A stretch of 64,000 bases of DNA from Stercorarius parasiticus (lineage: Eukaryota; Chordata; Aves; Charadriiformes; Stercorariidae): the NCBI GenBank assembly GCA_013396915.1, contig VWZL01000430.1, positions 1,370,869 through 1,434,868 on the forward strand. The letters are read 5' to 3'. Under the pieces are notes generated by a model. The model searched no databases and was not told the DNA's origin. It worked only from the letters and a program-made list of their open reading frames with translations. The translations under genes and the position numbers were made by a program. Positions 45,144 through 57,589 of the stretch are shown here, in pieces; the stretch's first letter is position 1, and the number at the start of each line of letters is the position of its first letter.

Positions 45144-45479
45144 TCAAGGAGGAACGAAATGCCACCCTTGTCCCCTGCCTTAACCCGGCGCTGGCTGGAG
45201 TTGCGGCTGGGGAGATGGATGCCAACCAGTTCCCTGTGCTGTCAGCGCCTGGGGATGCGTCTCCAGCAGGTGTGAGCTTTGTTCCCAACTGCAATCTCTT
45301 CCCTCTGACTTCGCTCCTGCTGGCGATTTCCCATCCCAGTGACTCCAAGGATGTTTCTCGGGGTGTTGGTCCCTCGAGTCGGGCAAGAGGGAAACTTGGA
45401 GCCGCTGCCAGCACTTTGTAAACTCTCCTGCTTTCAAGCGGGACCCGGCTGCCCACGGCCGGGGGACGCCGGGACGTTG

Positions 45480-45715
45480 GAGCGGAGAGAAGGGAGAGGT
45501 TTAATTTTAATAGGATTGTCGGTCTCGGTAATAATTAGGTGCCGTACTTGCTGCCGCCCGTGAATCAGTCTTCATCAGGCTGCTGACAGAAGGGCAGGCG
45601 AAGGGAGCGTGCGGGGTATTTGGTGGGGTTTCGGCTAAAATCAGTGCCAACGAGGTTGCGATTAATTATCCTGACCGGGTGGTTCGTTAACGTAGAATCA
45701 GCATCCTACAACTTG
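45480..45715. promoter_or_regulatory. Candidate conserved noncoding element, NKAIN1 intron 1 (a)
   Basis: A unique island with GGTTTAATTTTAATAGG, GTAATAATTAGGTG, GCGATTAATTATCC and GGTTCGTTAACG, i.e. multiple homeodomain-type TAAT cores, about 0.5 kb from exon 1. No repeat relatives and no exon features. Confidence 0.4.
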
Positions 45716-48700
45716 CCCCTGTGGCCATGCAGGGGCTCGTCGTGGCGAGGAAAATGAGGGGGGGATTGCCGAAATGTCCGTGATGTCCCTAGGGATCGGG
45801 GGTGGGGGGGGGGATGGGGTGGCTGGAGGCAGCGATGGAAACGGGCTCCGGATCTGCTCTGGAGATGATGGTGGCATCCTGCTGACGGGCACTTTCTTCC
45901 CGGCGTTGCTCTTGTTCCTTCTCCATCCTTCGGAAGGCAGCGAGCGGGGAGGGGTTCCCACCTTTGGATAGAGGGGGGCGGCCCCGGCTTCCCCGGGGGG
46001 GACACGGGAACCTTTCAAGCCCATCCTCGACCCCGGGGAGCGGAGCCGCGGTGGGCTCATCCCTGGGCTGAAGTCCCGCCATTCCCAGCGGGAATGGCCT
46101 CTCGTGTCCTCAGCTGTCCCCCCGCTTCCCTCTGTCAAATCTTGCTCTGCGCTTCGCTCACCTTCCTCCTTCTTCAGGATAAATCCGACGGGTGTTTTCC
46201 GGCTGTGCAGGAGTTTCCTGGCTTTTGGTCACTTTTTTTTTTTTTTTACCATTCCGCTCCCAAGCAGGTTTGTTGGCAATTATTCCCTGAGATATCCCAG
46301 GTCAGAGAGATTTTAATCTATCTATTTTAGGGGAAGAACTGAATCGGTGTGAGCTCCCGGGTTGGAAAAGCGGCTCCTGCTCGCGCCTGGAGAAACTTTA
46401 TGCTGCAGGTGGGGGTCAGGCTTTCCTCTCCCCGCTCGCCTGGGTGTCCTGGTGCTGCTGGTGTCCCCAAAGGCTCGGCTCCGAAATTGTCCCCTAGCAG
46501 TGCCCTTTCCCGCCCAGGCTCACCCCGTACCCCAGCTCATCCCCTCCCCAGTCTGCGGGATGCTCTCCCAAGCTCTTTCCCGGCTCCGGAGGCAGCAGCT
46601 TGCATCCCGCCAGCCGTGGGGAGATGCCCACCCCAGCGCCTCATCCCGCGGCAGTGGCACCACCCCACCCCATGGGTGACGCTGGGTGTCCTGCCCAGGG
46701 TGGGGGGGGGTCTGGGTGCCCACCCACAGCCCTGGGCTGAGCCAGCCCCCACGTGGTGAAGGTGGTGGGTGACATCAGGGTGTCCCCTCAGGTGACGGAG
46801 GCCAATATTCATCCCCGAGGTGGCGTGGCTGGGGCTGGTGGACCAGAGGGGATGATGGGGAGTGGGGATGATGCCTGACCCTAGCTTTGCTCCTCTCCCC
46901 TGCTTTGGCTGCTCTGTGCCATCGCCGACATGGGCTCGGCACTGCGGGGCTCATGTCCCCCCATCCAGGTAGCCCTGCACCTGTCCTGGGCCCTCTGCAC
47001 TATGGGGAGGACAGCAGTGCTTCCAGTGCCCCCAGTTGCTGTGGACGGGGTTGAACTGGTGTGTGCTGGGGTGACCTGTCTGCCTGGGAAGCCATGCCCC
47101 ATTGCTGCAGGGTCAGCTTGTGCCAACAGTGGGGCGACCCAGCGAGCACGTCAGCTTGCTGAACTTCCAAGTCACCGGCTAGCCCGTGCCTCAGTTTCCC
47201 TTAAACAAAGCAGCATGGGTGAGATTCAGCCTGCCCCGGGGTGATGCCACCATCTCCAGCTGGTCCTCGCTGCCGGGCCACCCTCCTGCAGCTCCCCGGG
47301 TGCCACCGTCACCCCGTGGGCACCTTCTTGCATCCCCATTGGTTTCCCCAATATTTGCAACCTGCTCCCCAGGGGATGCGCCCCTGGTCCCTTGTCCCTC
47401 CTGGACACGGGGGATGCTCATGGTGGCAGCGGATGCTCCATGGCTGCGGGGTGCCAGGGAGCTGCTGGCACCCACTGGGCAGGAGATCCCTGCGCAGGGT
47501 CCCCCACGCTGGGGTGGGAGGCGGCAGCATGCCCTGCTCGGCGCAGGCAGAGCCCTGCCTGCTCCACCCTGCACAGCCCAGACCTCGGGGCAGCCGCTGA
47601 GCCTGGACCAGTTTGGGAAACTGGTTTTTGGGCCACGTCACGGCAGGGAGCCAGGGCAGCTGCTTCGGAGCGTCCAAATATCCTACACGCTCCTTCTCCG
47701 CCACTTGTCGAGGCCATGCTGCGAGTGCTGGGTGTCTCTGTTCCCAGGGGACAAGGAGCACCTGCCAGATTTTGCATCCAAGTGTGTTTTTTTTCTCTGG
47801 AAAAACCCCAGTGATCTGCTTGGCAGACCCTGACCAGCCCTGCCCCGCCTCGAGAGGGGCTGCCAGGAGATATTTATGCTGCTGAGGTGGGATGACATCA
47901 AAACTCTGGGGTTTTTGCTGGTTCTCCCCATCATCTGGGAGACTGAATCACTGACTAGGGGGGGCGTTGTGGTGGCGAGATCCGATTCTCGGGGATGCCT
48001 GTCATTGTTGGGAGGATTTATCTTTTCTTTATGCGAAGATGAGAGCTGCTGAGGTGGTTGGATGGAAAATGAACCCGCGGGTGATGCTGCCCCACTCGCC
48101 GCTGCCAGCACGGGCACGTGGCGTGAGAGCCGCAAGCCGCGACTCTTGTTAACTCTGAAGCCTAGTGGTGTTGGTTCAGATGGGGACAACGGTGCTGCTG
48201 CAGGGGGGCGTACCCAGCCTTGGAGGCAGTGATGTGGAATATCGGGATGCGGACTGCTGGAAGCTGAGTTCTGGCTGGATCCTGGCTGCTGTCACACACC
48301 CCTTGTCTGCCCCGCTCTGTCCCCTGGGGCCGTGTTCAGGCGCTGGCGCGGGCAGGCTTGCTCAAGGGCGCTCCTTCTCCATCCCAAGTGGTGACCCCAT
48401 TGCTTCCCCCTGCGGCATGGGGCTCACCGGGGGGTGGGATGCAGCTCCAACCCCGGAGCCGGGTGGCGACAGGAGATGCTCAGCGCTCCCTCCTCTGCCC
48501 GGCGGAGCTCGACATCGCTCCGAACCAGGGTTTCATTTCTTTCTTTGTTTCTCTCTTTCTCCTTTAATTGGCTGGAAAAGCAAAGCTCGGTTGGCACCTC
48601 CCGCCTGGCAGAGCGTGCCGGTGTGTGGTGCTGCGCCGTGCTGTGCCACGCTGTGCCCTGTGCCGGCACCAACATCCTTCCTCGCGGGGTCGGGGTGCAG

Positions 48701-49184
48701 GGAGAGGGGCTGCGGGTCCATCCCACCCCACCTGCCTGGGCCGTGGGGTCACAAAAGGCACCAAGAACCTCTGGGATGTGACACCCCCTCATCATCAAGC
48801 CTGGAGAAGGAGTTAACGAGGTCAGCTTAACGAAGGATGGGCAAAGGGAGAGGATGGTCGCATCCCCTGCATCCCTCAACCACCCACTGGCCCTGTGTGA
48901 CATCCCTGTCCCCAGCCGGACCCTCGGGGGTGTCATGGCCATGCTGTCCCCTGCTGTCCCCATCACCCCTCCTGCCCTCATTTCCCCATTTTTGGCCACC
49001 AACCCTGCGGCTCCGGCGAGAATCAGCCGCTTCCAACATCTGCCGGCATCTTTTGTCCTCGCGTGGTTCCCATCGTGCCCGATCACCGGCACGGGGACAG
49101 CACGAGGACAGTGGGGCCGGAGCTGCCCCGGCCACCTTCTCCCCACCGGGAATGGGGGAAAGGAGCCCAGGCTGAACTCTGGAT

Positions 49185-49360
49185 GGGGGTTTTCAATTAC
49201 ACAATTAAATGCACAATTAGGTATAATTACCAGCGCTCAGAAGGCGCGACTGTTCATAATAGGCGTGTAATCTACTGCAGTCACTGTTTATACTGCTCCA
49301 CTCCGCTCCCTAATGATTATGGAAAGCTTTCCCATTTGCATGGTTGCCATGGAAATGGGG
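49185..49360. promoter_or_regulatory. Candidate conserved noncoding element, NKAIN1 intron 1 (b)
   Basis: It opens with a phased series CAATTACACAATTAAATG, CACAATTAGG and TATAATTACC. It ends with an octamer ATTTGCAT (49334-49341) directly beside an RFX X-box-like GTTGCCATGGAAAT (49343-49356). TAATGATTATGG lies between. A compact set of known neural-enhancer site types; function is inferred. Confidence 0.45.
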
Positions 49361-49689
49361 GGCTGTCAGCGGCATCGGGGCTGGTGAGCCCCTCGTTCCC
49401 CCCACCCCGACACGGCGGATGGGACCCTGCGGGCGCAGGGCTGCCCGGGGATGCCGTGGGGTGGCGGGTGCCGGCGGGGAGGGACGGGGGTGCTCCAGGG
49501 ATGGGCAATGCAGAGGATCCAGAGACAGCCCCGAGGTGGGAATGTCAATGTGTTAGAGGCATGAAAACTCCAATCCCTGGGTGACCACCCCAAGAGCCAC
49601 AGGAGGGACAAAACGTGCGGGTGGCCATGGAGAAGCATCCCACCTCTGCCTGGCCGTGCGTCCTCCGGTGCATCCGCATTATTCCCAGG

Positions 49690-50235
49690 CAGAGCTTTGC
49701 TTGACAGGCCCCTATAAAGGTTTATTGGCACATGTTTGGGAAGGCAGAGCGTTACAGCTCGCAATTAAAACCACGATCAAAGCGCAGTACGTCTAAATTT
49801 GCAGGACCAGCTAATGTGCACCCAAGAGTATTAACGAGACCAGTTGAAGATCTCTCTAAATCATTCGTGCCGGTTCATAACGGAGCTGGGTGTCATGGGG
49901 ACTGGAAAATAAATGTCTCGGAGGGCTGGGTTGTAGAGAAAATAAAGAGGATGAGCCAGAAAACAGCCTGGTTTGACACCGAAGCTGTGAGAGCACGGGA
50001 AGGAAAGGTTGATGCACAATGTGATCGGCAAAGCCTAAAAGCCAGTGGCCTAATTGACGTCTGGGAAAATGAGCCTCATCCAGCTGAACTTGATCTCGTT
50101 GCTCATTGAGCTCCCAGGTTTGGCTGCTGAAAGGGCCTGAGCTGCCATCGCGGTGTTTAGATGCCGATAAGCAATTTGATTTAATCCCCGGTGGTTTTCT
50201 GGTAGGGGAAAAATTAGCGCAATAAAAAATCAATG
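49690..50235. promoter_or_regulatory. Candidate conserved noncoding element, NKAIN1 intron 1 (c)
   Basis: A 540-nt island of low-GC, non-repetitive sequence, with GGTTTATTGGCACATG, GCAATTAAAACCACG, GTATTAACGAG, CAATTTGATTTAATCC and GCGCAATAAAAAATC. An open frame of 125 codons overlaps it (49732-50109) but has no family resemblance. Conservation rather than coding is the likelier reason for its composition. Confidence 0.42.
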
Positions 50236-51394
50236 GTGCTCGCTTCAGTAATAGAAAGGAAGAAGAGAAGGAATAGAGTCGTCGCCGGAGAAAATGTGGG
50301 GACCATTGGGATGGTGGCGAGTGTGGCTGGGCGCAGGGCGAGATGGGGACGGGCTCGTGGCTCGACGAACATCTCGGCCGAGCTCCTGGTGGCTGTTATT
50401 TGTTTGCAGGCTCTGAGCCCCGGGGGATGCTCTCCCCCAGCCCAGAGGCACCGATGGCTCCCACCAGATCTTCCCTCTGCAACGGAGCCATCGGCGGCTC
50501 TCCCTCTGGTTTCTCCAGAGAGAAGGTACAGGGAGGACCTGGAGGGGCTGAAGGAGAAGGATTCAGGGCTCAAATGGTTCAAAACTCATCGTGGAGGAAT
50601 TCAGTTCCTGGTGGGGAAACCCACATCCCTTCCTGGGACTCGGTCCCGGCGCTGATCCTGCCTCACCCACAGGGGTGGGTTTCGGCTGTTGGGAGGGTGC
50701 TGGGGGCAGGCACTGGGGTACCAGCATCCTCCCAGCCTTGCGCCGACACTCTGGGGCTGGAAAAGGGCTTTGTAACCTGGCAGCCATCGCACATCACCCC
50801 AGGGAGCGGGATCAGGCCGGCATCGCCTCCCTCCGTGGGGCTGGGGACACTTTGGGATGCTGCAGCCGTGGCTGGGTGCTGAGATTTGGAGGATATCCTT
50901 AGGGAAAGGGGAGAAAACCTCCAGGAGCACACAGCAGGGATGAAAGACCCACAAAACCCTAACATTCCCATCAACGCCGGCCGTACGGCTTAACGGCTCC
51001 TCCAGCGCCGGCCGGCGAGATGCAGGTTATGAGGTATTGATCGCTGCAGCGCCTGGCCACAGCGAGCCGCAGGCAGATGGGCGGCTTCACGCCCCTCTCA
51101 TCCCACCATGTCCCCATCCCTCATCCTCCCGGGATGCCCTTGTACCCCTCACAGCATGGGGCTGGGGGCAGTTTTTGGCTGGAAGTGATGGAGCGTTGGG
51201 GGTTGAGTGGCGAGCAAATCCCGGATCCCGGGGGGATGCTCGGGGTGGCAGGCAGAGGGGCTCAGGATGGGCCCCTGGGCATCTTTTTTTTTTTTCTCCC
51301 CCCACCCCCCCTGCCTTTTGAAAGCGGTTATTTCAATTTTCAGAATGTGGACGTAACAGCCTGGAAAACTGGGAAGGCAAAGTTGGCAGAGAGC

Positions 51395-51490
51395 AGCCCC
51401 GCTTGTATTTAAACAGGACATTAAACCCCGAGTGGTTTATTAATGAGATTAATAACGGCTCCCGTGCACTCGCCTGGGAAATTTCACCCG
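51395..51490. promoter_or_regulatory. Candidate short AT-rich regulatory island, NKAIN1 intron 1 (d)
   Basis: About 90 nt with TGGTTTATTAATGAGATTAA and TAACGGC words, clearly distinct from the GC-rich flanks. A similar mini-island with paired GGCTAATTA words is at 52460-52490. Confidence 0.28.
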
Positions 51491-52869
51491 TCTTTGGTTT
51501 CTGCTCTGCAGCAGCAGCAGATTCGGGGGAGGAAAAGCCAATTGCCCGAGTGCTGCTTTGCCAGCACCCGGATGGGAGCGATGGGGCAGGATGCGGCGCC
51601 CCCCCAGCCATCCCTCCCACCCTGCCCCGATGGGGGTCGCACACCGGCACGTTTTGCCTTATTTGATAGTGATTTTCACAGCCCGTTGCCCCTGTGCCAG
51701 GGTGGGAGGAGCTGCAGGGACCCAAGTTGGGGTGATGTTCCCCCTTCCCCATCAGGGACTGGCTGCTGGGTGCCCGCAGGGCATCGGGGGAGCTCGGCAA
51801 GGCTCTGGGGGGGCTGCGCACATCCTGGTGATGCCGGGGAGGATTTAGGAAGCAGGAGGATGCGGGAGGGCGCAGGGTGGCTTTAAAGGGGTAAAAAAAT
51901 CTCAGATGCCCAAAAGCATGTCTGAAAACACAAGTATTTGGGGGCCTGCAGCGAATCCGGCTGCATCCCCCTCCCCCAGCGCTGATGGGACCCCCGAGCT
52001 AGACCAGGGGCCGTTTGCAGCCCGCTGTGGGGACAGTTGTGCGTGAATCACCCAAACAGGGGACTGGCCACACAGCCCTTTGTCACACGCGTGTGCAAGT
52101 TGCTCACCGTGCAGGAGTGGTGCCGCATCCCGGCTCCGTCCCGGCAGCGGGGACCTGTCCCCTCAGGGGGACGCTGGGGGAGGTGGCACTGCTGCACGGT
52201 GCAGCCCCGGCGCTGAGCATCCCTCGGCTGGCAGGGGGCTGGCGGTGACAGCAATGGCCCTGTGACGTCGCCGTTGGTGGCCGAGCTGTTGGGCTCCCAG
52301 CTGGGCTGTGTCCTGGCACCCTCCTCACCCTCACTGCCCAGACTGAGTGTCACCAGGCAGGGGACATGGCCACCGTGTTTGGTCCGGTGTCACGCAGGGG
52401 ACACAACCAAGGGCAGGGCAGGGAGCAAGCTCTGAGAGCTGGCCTGCTGCTTGGTTCTCAGGCTAATTACTTTGATGAGGGCTAATTAGCACTCTGGGTC
52501 ACTCTGGTCTCTTCCCATAACCTGATCGATAGTGCAGCCCTTTCCCACTGCAGGTGTGCGCGGCAGAGCCCGTGTCCTGGGGACACCGGGAGTGTGGCAC
52601 CGGGGAGCTGGGGCAGAGTGGTTTTCCTTCCCTTTTTCCCTTGCTGGGGAGGGAAAACGGGAAGACTTTTGGTGGAAGGGAACCAAGAAGCCAAAGGGCT
52701 GGGGGTGGCCTGGCTCTGCCTCGGAGGCTGTCCCAGTTTCGGACTGGGGCGGTTGCAGGGAGCCGTGGGCACATTGTGCTGGTGCTGGAGTGGTGTGTCT
52801 CTGCCTGGCACCTTGTCCCCCGAGCACGCTTACGCCATCCTGCAGGGACACCCCGGTACAAAGCCCCAG

Positions 52870-53285
52870 CTGGAAAATGTCCCAGGGGAGAGGAGGATGA
52901 TCGGAGTGGGAGCAGAGGATTCTCGGGGCGGGAGCAGTGGATGGCCGGGGTGGGAGCGGAGGATCCTTGGGGTGGGAGCGGAGGATGCTCTGGTTGGAGT
53001 GGAGAATGTTTGGGGTCACGATGGAGGATGCTCAGGTGGGAGTGGAGGATGCTCAGGAAGATCATGGAGGATGCTTGGGGAGTGGAGGGTGCTTGAGGTG
53101 AGCATGAAGGACGCCGGGGTGGAAGCAGAGGATGCTCAGGATGAGCACGGAGGATGTCGGGGTGGGAGTGGAGGATGCTCAGGAAGAGCATGGAGGACGT
53201 CGGGGTGGGAGTGGAGGATGCTCAGGATGAGCATGGAGGACGTCGGGGTGGGAGTGGAGGATGCTTGGGCAGCAGAGCGAGGGAT
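52870..53285. repeat. 43-bp minisatellite (with 21-22-bp half-units)
   Basis: Units carry GGAGTGGAGGATGCTCAGGA and then GAGCATGGAGGACGTCGGGG. GAGGATGCT words at 53171, 53214 and 53257 give a 43-bp period. The left half is more degenerate and looks built from shorter GGAGCGGAGGATGC-type units. Confidence 0.9.
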
Positions 53286-55029
53286 GCTGAGGCTAACAGT
53301 AGCCCAGGGAAAACCCATCCACTCTCTAATTCTGTGCAATAATGGCTCAGATTAATGGTGGTCCTCAGCTACTGTGTGGAAATGTCAAGCTGAGAGTCCT
53401 TGTCCCTGTCCCTGGGGGCTGTGCACTCACATCCTCCCCCTCCTCCTCCTCTCCACCAGATGCCCAGGAGCCGCGGGAGGCCAGGCAGCACGGCGGTGCC
53501 AGCCACGGCTGCGGGGTTCGGCCGGGGTCCCCACTGCCTTAAACCGCATCTCCCAGCCCCAGGGAAGGGACCCGGCACCCACCCTGCGGGTGCAGCAGCT
53601 CTGCACGGGGTGGGCAGCTTTGCACCAACCCTTTGCAGGCTCCCATTTGTATTTTCTTTTTTTTTTTCTCCCCCTATTCTGGTTCGGGAGCCAGCCCTGT
53701 CCCCCTTACCCACCCCAAAAGCCTGACGTGCCCCAGGGGCACGGCGTCCCCATCTGCGCCTCTGGGACCCCCCCGAGCTCCTGTCCCCTGCTGTCCCTTC
53801 CTCTGCCGCCACTTCCAGCTCGTCGCCGGCCGGTTGCCAATTCCCCTCGGCAACTGCCGGGACTCTCAGGCGAAACTGTCCTTTCCTGGCCCCTTTTTCT
53901 AGCATCTGGCGCAGTTTTCCCTGGGCTCGGGGAGGGGGGACACAGCAAGAGCTCTGTGACGGGCACTGGGGTGCCACAGGACTGGCACACAGCGGTGTGG
54001 GGACCGGTGACACGGCGTCTGGGGGTGGTCAGGGTGCAGCGAGGTTTGGGGGGGTCTGGGGGTGCCTGTTTGCTCCCCAGGGCCGGAGGTGGCACTGGGG
54101 GCAGTGGTGGCATCCCCCTGGCATGGCAGCATGGCCATCGGGAGCCCTGTGGGCAATGGGCAGCCCCGTGGCTGTGGGTACTGCAGCCAGGCTTTGGTTG
54201 GGACATCGTGGGGACGGTGCTGTGGGGCTGGGGCTGGGCATGGAGCTTGCAGGGAGTGAGGATGGTCCCCAAGGGCTGCGGGTCCCCGTGCCCAGCCTGG
54301 CCCTGCCTCCGTTCCCTCCGGCTCCCGGCTCCACCACTGCAGCCCTGGACGTGGTCGCATCCCCTCGCCCTTTGCTCTTGGGGGACACCCAGGATGTCAC
54401 CCCCCTTTCCCCTGGGAAGGACGTGGGGCAGAGCCTGGAGGGATGGGGAAGCACGTGCTGGATCAGCGCGGGGACCCGTTTTATTCCCTCCTGGGAATTT
54501 GCATCACGCCTCTGACTCGGTGACTCCAAACCAGGATTTCGTTTGGCAGCAGCAGGCTGGTGTTGTTACGACCCGCTCGATAAACACCAATTGATTATCA
54601 AAGGCTTTATTTATATATTTGTTATTGCTCCCTCCCCCCCCGAAGCTCAACAGTTGTGTGGATGATGGTGAGCGGAGGCTGGGGCAGGTCCCCGCCGTCC
54701 CTTCCAGTGCCGGGGTGGAGGCCATCCCTGTCCCCTCCCTGGGGCCACCAACCCCCCCCCCCAGGGCTGCTGCCCCTTAATCCCATCCTGGATTTGGCAC
54801 GGGGCTGAGCTCAGGAGTGGTGACGGGCGCCCGGCGCTGGGGACGGCTGGTCTGGGAAGCGTGGGCAAGTGATGAGGCAATAAATTCGGGGTTTCTGTTT
54901 CTGCCTGCATCTCCAGTTTGGGTCAGGGGCTGTATTTAGGGACACCCTCACCTGTTTTGGGCCAGTTCACACCCCATTGGGTGCAGGTCCTCCCCATCAC
55001 CCCGTGAGCGCTCCCACCCCAACAGCCGG

Positions 55030-55840
55030 GAGATGGGTGCTGCTGCCCCAAACCGTCCCCCCTTTTGGGTGCACCCGCAGGGGGGATGAGGATTTCCAGC
55101 TCTAAATTTGGGGGGAAAACTCAGCCCAGCAGCACCCATGGCCTGGACANNNNNNNNNNNNNNNNNNNNNNNNNNNNNNNNNNNNNNNNNNNNNNNNNNN
55201 NNNNNNNNNNNNNNNNNNNNNNNGGGGCTCTGGACCTGTCCCCGTGTTCCCCTGCTCCATCTTCTCCTTCTCAGGGGGGACCCCGACCCCACTAACGACC
55301 CCGACCCCACTAACAACCCCACCTCCTGCCTTGCAGCAGCCCTAAGCCCTAATTATTTTTAATCAACCGCCCCCCAAAAAAGGAGGTGTATAACAGACAG
55401 GTCGGGGGGGGTCCCATGGGATGGGGGCACTTGACAGACAAATCAAGTGCCAGCCCTAACGAAGGGGCTTGAATTATACATGGGACACGGGCTCGCTGCC
55501 TGCCCTGCAATTAGCGGCACCCTCGTTAGCGGGGTCACTGGTGGGGTTGGTGTCGTGTCCCCCCCCAGCAGAGGCGAGGATGGAGCAGGGGGACACAGGG
55601 AGAGCCCCGGAGCCCCATTTCCTTCAGGGAAATCCGTGTGGAGATCCCAGGAGGTGGTGGGAGCATCAGTCCTGCATCCAGGCCATGGGGGGACCCACGT
55701 GGGGACCCCAGGAGTTCCCCCCACTCCCATCTCCAGACCATTGGAACTGCTGGGCTCATTTTTTCCCCAAAATTTGTGTATGGAAATCCTCATTCCTCCT
55801 GTTGGTACACCCAAAAGGGGGATGACTTGGGGCAGCACCC
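55030..55840. repeat. Large imperfect inverted repeat with about 300-bp arms
   Basis: The left arm (about 55030-55330) and right arm (about 55530-55840) are imperfect reverse complements. The left has GGATGAGGATTTCCAGC and the right GGAAATCCTCATTCCTCC. The left has GTGCACCCGCAGGGGGG and the right the inverse near 55797. CCTGCTCCATCTTCTCC opposes GGCGAGGATGGAGCAGG. The loop is about 200 bp. An assembly gap interrupts the left arm. It resembles no element family I know. Confidence 0.75.
55150..55223. other. Assembly gap (74 N) inside the inverted repeat
   Basis: The gap sits in the left arm. The opposite part of the right arm (about 55640-55690) suggests what the missing bases resemble. The true missing length may differ from 74. 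Confidence 0.99.
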
Positions 55841-56264
55841 TGCGGGGGCCGAATTTGGGGGCCATCTCCTGGCCGGCAAAGCCATCCCATGTGGTTATGG
55901 GAGAAGAAATGGCCTTTTGGGGACAATCCCAGTTTCCCTGATGTGAGGCGGGCCCCGATGCCAAGGGGATGGGCTCACATCCCCGTGAGAAGCGGCAGAA
56001 TGTTGATGGTGGAATGATGGCTGTGCCAGCCCCACTGTAGGGTTTGGGATGCTTACGGCGCCCTTGTCCCCCCGCTCAGCTGTGGCGTTGTCACCCATCA
56101 TGACATCCAGGTGTCACCCCTTCTACTGACAAGGAGGTGGCCGAGTGGAGCGGGAAGGGCTGGATGCAGCCCCGGGAGCTCCCCATCCACCACCATGCGA
56201 CGAAGGGCTTCGTAAAAAACAACCCCAAAACTCCCTTCCTGAACGCGGTGGGTATAAAAAAAGA

Positions 56265-56540
56265 ACGAACCAATTAATAAAAGCAATTTTTATGGATGTT
56301 TAAGAAGTCTCTAATGAGCTCCCATCCACGGCAGCTGCTAATCGCGGCGTTTAATAATGCGCCGGTGGTCATGGCACATTCTGCCGAGGCGCCTTATTAA
56401 ATCTTCTCCGCGATGAATGGGAAAGGTATCAGCGGGTTTAACAGCACCGGCTCTTTTGCTAAAGGAATTGTTCGAAAATATTCAGGTTTCTGGTTTTATT
56501 AGGACAGTGCGTCCCTTTGGCTGCCTCTCCGGCGCCGATA
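56265..56540. promoter_or_regulatory. Candidate conserved noncoding element, NKAIN1 intron 1 (e)
   Basis: Unique sequence with CCAATTAATAAAAGC, TCTAATGAGCTC, GTTTAATAATGCGCC, GCCTTATTAAATC (Cdx/Hox-like) and GGTTTTATTAGG. It is bounded by GC-rich sequence on both sides. Confidence 0.42.
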
Positions 56541-57589
56541 TTCTGGTTTTCCATGGTCCTGGGCTGGGGGTGGATGGGGTGATGGCGGCAGTGGGATGCT
56601 CTGCTCCTGCGGGATCACAGCCCTGGGCTGGACCACGGTCCTGTCACCGAAGCAGTGGGGCTCCGCTTCCATCCTTGGTCGCAGTGACAGTGATGGTGAT
56701 GCCGGGAATTTAAGGAAAATGCTGGATGGGATTGTTATTAGATCCCTCAGTAGATAACAGGCAGCACTAAAGATGTCCCGTGCACATCTTCGCTCCTTAA
56801 AGCACCCAAAAAAGGCATCGCGGGTGCTTGGGGAAACAGCCAAGTCTCTTCCGTGCTGCTCGCTGCCGGCCCCGGCTGCTTCCCACCACCCAGGTTTATA
56901 TTCATCCCATGGGAAGATTTATCCTTGCCTCGCCAGCACCCATGGGTGCCTCCAGCATCTTGTCCATGTGGGGTGCTGGGGTGAGGAGGAGGAGGAGTTC
57001 TCCAGGAGGAGACCCCCAAACCCACCGGGAGCTTGGGGCTGTTATTCAGTGTAGAAATATGAATAAATCCCCAATTCTCTAAGAAACTCTGGCCCGTGAG
57101 GGGTTTCGCTCAGCTGGGGATGAGGGTGGACATGGCAGCCCTGCCCGCAGCGGGTGGCGATGCCCCTCACCAGGCATCGGGGCTGCCCTTGGGGTGGGGA
57201 ATCACCCCAAGGAGAGGGAAACCTGCAAGGTTTATTGTCTAAATCCCTTTTGCGCTGGCAGCTACCTTCTCGTGGGCTGCTGAATCTCTTAAACCCGCAT
57301 CTCAGGGTGGGTTTATCCTGTATTTTAAGGCTAAAAAATTGGATAAGTTCTGGAAGGAACACCCACGCTCGCAGGGCTCAGTGGGTGTACCCAGTCCCCC
57401 CTGGGTACCACCTCCAGATGCCCCCTTCTTCCCTCCAGGATGCAGGAGCATCCCCTCCTCCTCTGAAACAGCTCTACCCTCCCATAAAAATAAATATTTT
57501 GGGAGCCGTGCGTGGTTTCGCCTCCCCCCCGGCTGCCACCGGCTGCTCCTTTCGCGGCGGCGGCGCTCCCAGGGATTATTTTTGCTCCC

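Noticed and set aside
49732..50109. Possible new protein of 125 residues
   Set aside because: No recognisable domain, no upstream promoter or splice evidence. The DNA is better explained as a noncoding island, so it is kept as a finding only.
53831..53862. GGTTGCCAATT...GGCAACTGCC as an RFX site
   Set aside because: Half sites are too far apart (X-boxes need 0-3 bp); counted only as a small inverted repeat.
53374..54594. 406-codon open frame on the plus strand
   Set aside because: It is in very GC-rich DNA where stops are rare, is Pro/Gly/Trp-rich without any domain, and has overlapping long frames on both strands. No splice logic or family match.
55065..55964. Similar peptides read from opposite strands (GGMRISSSKFGG / GGMRISIHKFWG)
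   Set aside because: The similarity follows from the DNA inverted repeat. No start, splice or codon evidence supports a protein.
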